From assembly GCF_905404315.1 (NCBI RefSeq), contig NC_066266.1, forward strand, positions 1,991,501 to 2,055,500: a DNA stretch of 64,000 nt. The letters are read 5' to 3'. The notes below the pieces were generated by a model, which ran no database searches, was not told where the DNA came from, and worked only from the letters and a program-made list of their open reading frames with translations. A program made the translations under genes and the position numbers. Numbering within the stretch: position 1 is the stretch's first letter; the number at the start of each line of letters is the position of its first letter. This document shows, in pieces, positions 56,433 to 64,000 of this stretch. Source of the DNA: Leptidea sinapis (taxonomy: Eukaryota > Arthropoda > Insecta > Lepidoptera > Pieridae).

Positions 56433-57018
56433 AATGCGATGGAGTCACAAAGACACAGAATCGAGTGCTTATCTCAGCTACGTGAAAGTGTGAGAATCAT
56501 TCGTCAATCAGAAACGAATTTTGATCGAGAACGGCGTCTGGATAGTGCTACACAAACGACACGTGCTCTGTGGTATATTGAAACTGTAGCAAACCGACGA
56601 CAATTACTATATAAAGACCAAACTAATAGATGTAATATTGCATGGCGAGAAAAACATAACCTGTTGGTTCAATTAGGATGCCCAAATAAATTATTCTGCT
56701 GCGTCTGAGATAGGACCGATGAATGTATGTTGCAACAGGTGAAAAGATGAGTCAAAAGTCTCATGTTCATCTGGAAAGGTACGCTTGAACTCTATTCAAC
56801 TTCCACCTGAGCCTCTTAAGTCTTTGATTTGTGGCGAACATAATCAATCTCAACATTTACAAAATAATATTAGACATTATAGCTCAGCTTTTCAAATTTT
56901 TTTTTTAGGCGAAATAAATTCACGAAGGGAGTTATATGACCACATTTAAAATACAGGGACAGGTATATAATTTAATTGGTTCCCTTTTACCAGTAGATAA
57001 TGAAAGAGAATCACTTTT

Positions 57019-57832
57019 AACCGACTTCAAAAAAGGAGGAGGTTCTCAAAGCGTCGGTATGTTTGTTACCTCAAAACTTTTAACTGGGTGAACCGATTTT
57101 GATAAGAAAGCTGGTGCTTCCTATGAGGTTCCATTGTATTTTAGTCTAGATTTGACAGTGGCATCCATGAGAAAACCATAACAGTCTTAAATTTGCTATA
57201 CATACGTATAGCAAAGTGGATGATAAATTTACGAATATTTCAATATCGCGCCAACCGATGTCGATGATTCTTTTTTTATTGGAAAGGATATACATCAAAG
57301 ATAGTTTGATGAGAGCTTGGTTAGGTTCTGATTACGGAATCCATGACAAAGTAACGGAACTCTTCAATTCTTAGGAGCAAATAAACGATACTCCGCCGAA
57401 TCTTATTTATATATATTTAGACAAATTGTTAGTTAGTGTTGTTCAAATTCACTAAAAATAAAGAAATAAAAAAAATTGTAACACTATTTCAATACAATAG
57501 ATATAATATGCACTAAAAGTATAAAAATAATTGCATATTTTAATACAATCTAATTAATTAATCTAATTCTAGTTACAAATATTGTGATTTTTGGAGTCGG
57601 TGTCATCCAAGATAGGTTTGTAACTACATACATAGTTACAGGTGAGATGTGCTTGAGTTGTGAGGAGACGAGAGCGGGTCGCAGCGGAAGGACACCGATT
57701 CCAAAAATAACAATAATCGTAACTAGAATTAGATTAATTTATTAGATTGTATACCAATACGCAATAATTTTTATACATTTTAGAGCATAATATTATATCT
57801 ATTGTATTGGAATAGAGTTTTTGAAGTCGGTT
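57019..57832. mobile_element. 814-bp TIR element inserted in the Helitron Rep gene (ACCGACTTC family)
   Basis: Terminal repeats AACCGACTTCAAAAA (57019-57033) and TTTTTGAAGTCGGTT (57818-57832) are perfect reverse complements (15 bp). Inside, about 120-bp imperfect inverted arms (about 57490-57606 and 57690-57810) could fold into a long hairpin. No coding. Helitron coding resumes on the right in a run ending LQIYL. A truncated sibling lies at 2160-2794. Confidence 0.85.
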
Positions 57833-58860
57833 GTTTTTTTTACAAATATATTTACCACAAAGGGACGCAGATTACAATGTTTTCTAAATCTAAATTCTAT
57901 GTTAGTTGAAAGTTTGCAAAGTATGCTTATTGAAAATAACAATTACATTCATTATTTCAAATATGCACTTCATTTTTCCCACCAAATTCAAACGAAAATT
58001 ACTATAAAATAGTAAGAAATGCTGATCGACGACCTTCAGCAGAGCATCCATGGCGGCATAATGAACCAACAACAAACGAAGTATCTGTGCTACTGACAAA
58101 TCAAGATTGTGATAAACGAGATATAAGACTTCACTGACATGATAATCAATTGCAGAGAATCTAAGAAACTCATAGATCGTATAATGCTTTGCAGTATCCT
58201 CTAATGTTTGTTTATGGGGAAGATGGATATAATTTTGCGGTCTATCAAATAGTGCCCAACATAGGCGAACCAAACTTCTAAAAGAAGGTATCTGCTTTAT
58301 AATATAATTGTTATCGATTAATGATAAGAGAAAATGAGTACAATCATCTGTATAATTATTACAAACAATTATTTAATTTAATGGATTTTTATACCAACTA
58401 ATCAAAAGACGCCTCGAGTTGAAAATTATATTCCTCACCTTCAAGACGCCATTCATCAGAATGAGAATGTAGAGGACTTGGTCCAGTTAGTTATTCTACC
58501 TGCATCGTTTACGGGCGGACCTAGACCTATAACGTTCACGACCAGCCCTAAATGGGATGAAATTACCAATGAACTTTTTACGCGGCAGATAGCTTCTGAT
58601 CGGCATGATGTCGTAGCAAGAATTTTTAAACATAAATAAATAAAAATTCAAGGATCTCCTGGTGAAAGGAAAAATTTTCGCTTGCGTTCGCTGTTTTATG
58701 TACAGGGTAGAGTGCCAAAAACGTGGTTTGCCCCATGCCCACATTATGATATGGTTAGAAACGAAAGTAAGAGCTGAGCAAATCGATGATGTGATTCGAG
58801 CAGAATTGCCAGATCAAGAAGTTGATCCAGAGCTGTTTGAGCTGTAAGTTATCTGTACAC

Positions 58861-59545
58861 TTAGATATATCTTGTTATTTTTTTTATGTAATTTATGTAT
58901 TATTGTACGGTTGTTGAGTTTCCGCATAAATAAATAAGTTTATTAAAAATTTGTTCATTTGCTACTGCGCATGACGTAAACACTAACCCCCTTATTCATA
59001 ATGGTCCGCAAACTTTAAACAGCCGGTTTGGAGTGTTTTTTTCTCATTCTGATTTAGGTCAATAGAAGAAGACAGAGTGAGAATTAGCAATGCTTTAATA
59101 ACGCGTCAAAATTAATTAATTTTGTCACTCACTCACTGACTGACTAACCCATCATCATAACTCTAGCACTTCTAGCAGTCATAGAAGCTTCAAATTTAGA
59201 GTACAAGTAGTGTTAAGTGTATAATTAGGAAAAACTTAAATATTGGATTGCGGTCCCGTTTTCAAGATACACCTTTTTCTACATGCATCAGAATTATCAT
59301 TGTATAGACAGTGTTGTGTATGATATAGTCAAAATTTTACATATTCTGGGTTTATTCTCAGGTATAACTTTATATCAAGTTTATTTGTAAGACCGCTATC
59401 ATACATAGTCAAAGTCAATGTCAAATACACATTATTTATAATTGAATACAGCCTGGCTAATGGCTTAATCTAAGTGTTTTTGAACTGAACCGCTAGAAAC
59501 TATGGCCAAAACCTTAGAGCTTGTATAAGCATAAGCCACAAGCCT
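58861..59545. other. Intronic stretch of block 3, no gene
   Basis: 59180-59345 is parallel to 35985-36150 of block 2 (AGAGTACAAGTAGTGTTA and CATTGTA.AGA.AGTGTTG). 59440-59530 is parallel to 38835-38880 and 39160-39180. Otherwise AT-rich. Confidence 0.55.
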
Positions 59546-59549
59546 AAGG

Positions 59550-60185
59550 TTTTGGCCACAGTTTCTGGCGGTGTGGAGCGCGGCGCGGCGAGAGGCGCGG
59601 TTTGCGGCGGTATGCCACAGCTCGACCAGTTGCGACCGCGGCGGCATCAGCAGTGGACGTATTAGGACGTATTAGAAGTGATTTAGATTAGCAATAATTA
59701 ATTATTAATTACTAATCTAAATCACTTTTAAAAAGAATAAAATATAATAAGGTAATAAAATAAATTATTGCCAATACTTCCAGGAAATTTTTGTTTTATT
59801 TCGTCACACAATTTTTTTATAACATGCCTATATTTATGATTGTGGATGTTTTGACATCCATATTGCTGATCGACTCAGTATTACACTAATAAATTGTTCT
59901 GTATCCATTATTTTATATGAGCTAAATGCGCGAAAAAAACAAAATTATTTGTTTTGGTCGCGCGATGCTAAATGCGTCCACCACTGCCGCTGCGCGCGCC
60001 GCTCGTAGTTGTGGCCGCCTCGATACTCCCGCCGCCGCCGCCGCGCGGCTACTCACCGAGCCCCAGGTCGCACCGCAATGCGCCGAGCCGATAGCTGTGG
60101 CATACTTCATACAATATCAATTTGTTTTTGCCGCTCGCCACTTTGCGCGCCGCAGACCGCGCCGCAGGTGACTGTGGCCAAGGGG
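59550..60185. mobile_element. 636-bp GC-rich TIR element in intron 1 of paralogue 3, TSD TAAGG
   Basis: TAAGG flanks both sides (59545-59549, 60186-60190). The ends TTTTGGCCACAG and CTGTGGCCAAGGGG are imperfect inverted repeats. Removing it leaves sequence parallel to intron 1 of paralogue 2 near 39185-39200, which is an empty site. Very GC-rich parts near 59570-59640 and 59960-60175 contain Ala/Arg open stretches with no recognised function. Confidence 0.75.
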
Positions 60186-60411
60186 TAAGGATCACATTAT
60201 CTATGGTTGACATTATGTATGGTTTTTAAAAAAATCAATAAAGATGTGAGCGAAAGTCAAAGCATAAGTGGAATACTAATATTTTGATAATGAAATAATA
60301 TTTTCTTGTGCACAAAATAATTTTATTTATTACCTTGGAGAAGACACAATGCAAGTACTGTGACGAACATTTCACTCTTCATTTTGTTCAAAAGTTTTCA
60401 AATTCTCAGGT

Positions 60412-60419
60412 CTTTTATA
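60412..60419 (-). promoter_or_regulatory. TATA box of paralogue 3
   Basis: TATAAAAG at the same position relative to exon 1 as in blocks 1 and 2, although the gene is dead. Confidence 0.6.
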
Positions 60420-60879
60420 CTTTTTTATTAATTAATATTCAATACTGTAATTGTTAATATGTAAATGTTTTGGGTGCCGTAAATGTAAATGAAAAACTCT
60501 GTTTCTCTAGAAAAATAAAGTATATTTAGCTAGAACCACGAATTTTACAGGAGCGAAAGTATATCTATGTATATTATTTTACGTGTAGCAAAAAATGCAT
60601 AAAGTAAGAATAGTTTCAGTGAATGTATCTGAAATCTATTAAAATAAGTTATAACACAATACATAAATTATTCAACTTGTGCTTTATATTTTTTTATACA
60701 CACGATACAATATTGAAAAACCGTTATATTTTAGAATATATGAGTATTTCGCGGAAGAGTTTTCTGTATGTACTGTACTTCAGGCATACAGCTCTGACAC
60801 CGCAGCAAAGTCGACGGTCTTTTTCCATTTAAATTCAAATATTATTATTCAAAACAGGATGTGACATCACTTATTGAAA

Positions 60880-62160
60880 GTCAAAAAAACACTGCCTCTC
60901 ATTCCAAAATGAATGCCTCAGGCCTGAGAAGAATAAGAGCAACAAACTCAGCGGGCTTTTTTTTCTTCAAAAATTATGTTTACAAAGTAATATTGTACAA
61001 TTAAACTTAATATTTAATAGCCTGAGGGCGGTAGCTAGATTCCCCATCTGTGGTGTCATTAAGAAAGTCATTTATGTTATAGTAACCTTTACCACACAAA
61101 CTTTTTTAACAATTCTTTTGAATAACGTAATACTTTTGTTTAGAACATTTTCTGGGATCTTGTTGTAAAATCAGATCATCGCGTCGTACGTACATATACG
61201 TAAGTATATCGCCCCACAAAAGACTTACTAACTCAAATTAGCCGAGTAGTAAGCATTATAAGCTTATGTCTGTTCCTGGTGTTAACATTATGGTTATGAC
61301 AGTTTCTAGCAAATTCACTTATGTGCCTATAAACATACATAACATTATCAAGAATATATTATTGAGAAGCAACAGTCAAGATGTTAATTTCTATGAATTT
61401 TGCTCTCAATGATTCTTTATTACCTAGGTTATAAATAGCGCGAATAGCCCTTTTCCGCAGCACAAATATACCATAGGACATAATACTATGGAAATCACTA
61501 AAGTATACTAGTCGCGCCGTATCTATGTCAGTTAATTTTCTAATTATTAACCACGTATGCTACAGAACTAAGTCTGTTCGCTAATCCTTCAAGTGGGGGG
61601 CCCCATTGTAATTTGGAATTCAGAGTAATGCCAAGAAATATAACAGATTCCACCGGTTTTATCTATCACCTCTCCGTTTAACAAAACACTTGCATCAACA
61701 TTTTTGACATTTGGTATGGTAAATTTTATTCTTGCTATTTAACAATAGGTTAACCAGTACACGATATCAGATAGAATATCGTTCACTTCGTCACACATAG
61801 TTTGGTTTCTTTTCACTTTGAAAATCAGTGAAGTGTCGTCCGCAAACAATACTACCTTATGTTTTTTCTCTATAAGATTAGGAAGATCATTTATATAGAT
61901 ATATTTGTAGTACCCCCATACTGAATGGAGTCCCAAAAAATCTCTTGTCATTCACATCGACCTTCTGAATTATATTGTTTTTATATGAAATCAGAAGATT
62001 CAGTTCAGTTCCTTTTATCCCATAGTGACACAGCTTCCTGACCAGCGTTGTATGTTAAACACAATTGCATTAGATAAATCACAGAAGATGCCAAGTACAT
62101 TCTGCGGTTCCTCCCAGGCATCAAAAATATTCTTGATAACCTGCATCTGTTTTTTGAACC
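60880..62160 (-). mobile_element. Family B-related LINE, decayed
   Basis: The 3' UTR lies at 60880-61030 (plus-strand GCGGGCTTTTTTTTC). The minus strand encodes a C-terminal end near 61060-61130, ALRKRAIRAIYNLGN-like (61420-61470), KPVESVIFLGITLNSKLQ-like (61590-61660), INDLPNLIEKKHKVVLFADD (61830-61900) and KVDVNDKR-like sequence. Same subfamily as 37200-38830. Confidence 0.75.
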
Positions 62161-62199
62161 AGTTGTGCTTGCTGTTGCTTTTAAACCAGTGTGTGTTCG

Positions 62200-62400
62200 C
62201 TTACTATGGGCCTGGTGAGAATGCTCATGGCCGCTTAGAGGGTGGTAGAGAGGGTTATGCTTGGAGTTTCCCAGTGAAATCGAATAAGAAGAACCGAAGG
62301 AGAACCAAAGTCATCGACGCAGCCTGAATTATCATGGATCTGAAGAGGCAGTGGGCAAGGCTCATTGCTCGACGGATAGATGGCCATTGGCCCACTGTCA
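62200..62400 (+). mobile_element. RTE-type LINE C-terminal fragment
   Basis: In shifted frames the plus strand encodes VERVMLGVS, NRIRRTEGEPKSS-like and RGSGQGSLLDG-like pieces. At the DNA level it parallels the reverse of 34110-34300 (GCAGTGGGC, GATAGATGGCCATTGG). It joins the next LINE at about 62400. Confidence 0.65.
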
Positions 62401-64000
62401 TGCCTCCTTTGGACAGACTGGGACTGCAGCCGGCACTCGATGACGATGAGAAGGCTGAATGCCTCGCCGATAGTCTCGAAAGTCAGTGCTCTCCAAATGC
62501 AGTAGCCGACCCGACACACGTTGACGAAGTTGATCGTGAAGTTGAACGTCGCTCCGCTCTGAGCCCTTCCGGCGATGTAATAAAACCCACCTCTTACGAA
62601 GAGGTGAAGCTAATCATTAAGGAGCTTCACTCCAAGAAGGCCCCGGGGCCCGACACCATAAACAATAGGGTTCTTAAAAGCCTACCCTCGACTCTTATTA
62701 CTTTATTAGTTACCATTTTTAATATTCTATTGTCTAATAGCGCGTTCCCCGAACAATGGAAAGATTCCATTGTTATCAGTATCCCAAAACCCAATAAACC
62801 TAAAGCTAATCCGAGTAGCTATAGGCCTATTAGCTTAATTAACTCGATCGGGAAACTTTACGAAAGATTAATTCTCGCGCGTCTTAATCATTACATCGCG
62901 GAGCTCAACCTGATACCCGACATACAGTTCGGATTCAGAACCGCTCACTCGTGTCCCCAGCAGGCTCACCGACTCACCGAGTACATTCTCGTACGGCGTC
63001 AACTTCACGCTACCACGGCAGCCGTGTTTTTCGATGTCGCGAAGGCATTCGACAAGGTATGGCACAACGGCTTAGTATTCAAGCTGTACCAACTGGGAGT
63101 GCCAGACAGGCTCGTGCGCATCATACGAGCCTACCTTACTGATCGCTCCTTCCGATATCGAGTAGAGGGCACCCTATCCTCACCGAGACCCATCAGGTCT
63201 GGCGTGCCACAGGGTTCAGTCCTCTCTCCCACTCTTTTCTCGCTCTTCACGAGCGACATTCCCAAGTTTCTGAATGTCCAGCTCGCTCAGTACGCTGACG
63301 ATACGGCACTCTACTTTGGCTCCGCTCTATTGAACCGCTCAACCTTGAGCAGGAACATTAAAGTGCTTCAAGCCGCCGTCGATGAACTAGGCAACTGGTT
63401 CAGAAAATGGCGGATTGAAGTGAACCCCACCAAGAGTGCAGCGGTACTCTTCGGTAACGCGAATAGCATCCGCGCTAAAAAACGACCGACCGACGTCATT
63501 AAATTGTATGAAACACCCATACCGTGGGTGAAGGATTACAAATACTTAGGAGTCACGTTCAACAGCAATATGAACTTCAAGAAACATATTGATACGGTAT
63601 GCTATAGAGCCCGATTTGTCCTCAGTCGCCTTTATCCACTTGTGTGTGGGCGAAGCAAACTTCCGCTCAAACACAAAGTGACGCTGTACAAAACCATCGT
63701 ACGGCCCATACTGTCATACGCAAGCGTCGTTTTCGCGCACACCCGACCGAGCTACTTACGTCGTTTGCAAGTAGTTCAAAATAAATTCACGCGCATGGCA
63801 ACCGGAGCCCCGTGGTTCATCCGAAACGTTGACCTTCACCGAGACCTAGAGCTTCCGACGATAGCTCAACACTTTAAAGAGATCTCGCGACGCTTCTTTC
63901 ACAAGGCGCCTAACCATCCCAACATCTTGGTTAGGAAGGCATGCGGGTACACCCCCCTTCACCATAGTCTCAACCCAATAAGACGTCCCAGACACGTAAC
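62334..64000 (+). CDS. Jockey-clade LINE reverse transcriptase, open to the window end (5'-truncated, chimeric start)
   Basis: One frame is open from ATG 62334 (TGA at 62325-62327 just upstream) to the last base. The first 20 or so codons come from an RTE fragment; LINE coding starts near 62400 (PPLDRLGLQ). In order: KAECLADSLESQC, KKAPGPDTINNRVL, NPSSYRPISLINSIGKLYER, QFGFRTAHSCPQQ, FFDVAKAFDKVWHN (63030-63070), SGVPQGSVLSPTLFSLF, QYADDTALYF (YADD 63291-63302), GNWFRKWRIEVNPTKS, KDYKYLGVTFN and a thumb with YKTIVRPILSYASV. No stop or frameshift is seen over 1.6 kb, and codon use is GC-richer than the surroundings. The endonuclease is missing. Likely a young insertion; the true protein would start further upstream in a full element. 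Confidence 0.92.
   Translation, partial: MDLKRQWARLIARRIDGHWPTVMPPLDRLGLQPALDDDEKAECLADSLESQCSPNAVADPTHVDEVDREVERRSALSPSGDVIKPTSYEEVKLIIKELHSKKAPGPDTINNRVLKSLPSTLITLLVTIFNILLSNSAFPEQWKDSIVISIPKPNKPKANPSSYRPISLINSIGKLYERLILARLNHYIAELNLIPDIQFGFRTAHSCPQQAHRLTEYILVRRQLHATTAAVFFDVAKAFDKVWHNGLVFKLYQLGVPDRLVRIIRAYLTDRSFRYRVEGTLSSPRPIRSGVPQGSVLSPTLFSLFTSDIPKFLNVQLAQYADDTALYFGSALLNRSTLSRNIKVLQAAVDELGNWFRKWRIEVNPTKSAAVLFGNANSIRAKKRPTDVIKLYETPIPWVKDYKYLGVTFNSNMNFKKHIDTVCYRARFVLSRLYPLVCGRSKLPLKHKVTLYKTIVRPILSYASVVFAHTRPSYLRRLQVVQNKFTRMATGAPWFIRNVDLHRDLELPTIAQHFKEISRRFFHKAPNHPNILVRKACGYTPLHHSLNPIRRPRHV

Larger units (their letters stand above)
55992..58860 (+). pseudogene. Helitron Rep (HUH nuclease) gene, broken and interrupted
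   Basis: This would be the rolling-circle replication initiator of a Helitron. It starts with ATG at 55992 (MPKRK, then SKSTRKAK after a stop). Repeats follow (56224-56432), then RHRIECLSQLRESVR, CNIAWREKHNLLVQLGC, a Cys-containing region and PPEPLKSLICGEHNQSQHLQ (56810-56870). RHYSSAFQ and an RRELYDH segment lead to the insertion at 57019. After 57832 come LQIYL, LNLNSMLVESLQSMLIENN, ADRRPSAEHPWRHNEPTTNE (58030-58080), FTTSPKWDEITNELFTRQIA (58530-58595) and VECQKRGLPHAHIMIWLE (58700-58757), whose PHAH is the HUH motif. The helicase part is absent after 58860. Many frameshifts. Confidence 0.88.
53618..60382 (-). pseudogene. Serine protease homologue paralogue 3, only exon 1 and a ruined exon 5
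   Basis: Exon 1 is 60382-60334 (signal peptide MKSEMFVTVLALCLLQ, donor GTAATAAATA, TATA box at 60412-60419). Exon 5 begins after an intact AG at 53731 and keeps RAVTTTIQPDERC. A TAA at 53665-53663 follows, then another stop at SQ*SPRMICGER, and the exon's 3' end with its donor is deleted near 53618. Exons 2, 3, 4 and 6 are not found. Clear pseudogene. Confidence 0.85.
51965..60832 (-). repeat. Paralogous block 3 of the three-copy segment
   Basis: Shares with block 2 the palindromic element (51965-52115) and RTE fragment, with block 1 the sequence 53970-54330, and with both the exon 1 and promoter region 60200-60832. About 5 kb in the middle is filled by other elements. Confidence 0.8.

Noticed and set aside
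57902..58273. 123-codon minus-strand open stretch
   Set aside because: The plus strand of the same region encodes Helitron Rep motifs (ADRRPSAEHPWRHNEP), so the minus frame is a shadow.
59926..60171. Ala/Arg-rich open stretch that might be a protein
   Set aside because: It lies inside a GC-rich TIR element and is open on both strands, as expected from low-complexity GC sequence.
1..64000. Prokaryotic-style defence or operon system
   Set aside because: No operons, Shine-Dalgarno-led gene clusters or bacterial proteins. Spliced genes and insect-type transposons dominate.

Overview
The window looks like AT-rich nuclear DNA of an insect, most likely a moth or butterfly. There are no bacterial-style operons. 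Nearly all of it is transposable-element sequence of Lepidopteran flavour: several non-LTR (LINE) families, RTE-type LINEs, Copia and BEL/Pao LTR elements, Helitrons ending in a GCTAGT-type terminus, and short palindromic elements. The single clear host gene has short exons with GT..AG introns.

Host genes. A complete six-exon gene on the minus strand (9229 down to 3071) encodes a 262-residue secreted chymotrypsin-like protein. Two of its three catalytic residues are changed: His57 is Asp and Ser195 is Phe. It has a TATA box and a poly(A) signal. The gene lies in a segment present three times: block 1 about 2942-9950, block 2 about 29524-39955, block 3 about 51965-60832. In block 2, exons 1, 4, 5 and 6 are intact but no exon 2 or 3 is visible. 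In block 3 only exon 1 and a stop-ridden exon 5 remain. All three blocks carry the same RTE fragment next to exon 5, so the RTE insertion is older than the triplication.

Mobile elements, left to right. 1-2155: minus-strand LINE (family A) with endonuclease and RT parts and an internal deletion. 10145-14240: scattered repeat debris. 14372-20395: a plus-strand family A LINE split by a complete Copia element (14949-19526) with identical 221-bp LTRs and a CAAAC target duplication. 20398-22640: decayed LINE (family E). 24015-26550: minus-strand LINE (family D) whose RT is followed by a nuclease-like C-terminus. 26571-29470: two BS/Jockey-like LINEs (family B). 34010-35280: RTE. 36240-38830: a family D 3' end and a family B-related LINE. 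40776-43874: two fragments of LINE family F. 44850-46477: best family B copy. 46478-50640: BEL/Pao element interrupted by a TIR element. 50642-51960: mixed LINE pieces. 55992-58860: Helitron Rep gene interrupted by an 814-bp TIR element. 60880-62160: family B-related LINE. 62400-64000: well-preserved Jockey-clade RT that runs off the window.

How it fits together. The locus appears to be a small tandem family of inactive serine protease homologues that has been expanded and broken by successive transposon insertions. The paralogous blocks serve as each other's empty-site references, which allows several insertions to be placed exactly. Family letters A-G are labels used only here. All domain calls come from reading motifs; no database search was possible.
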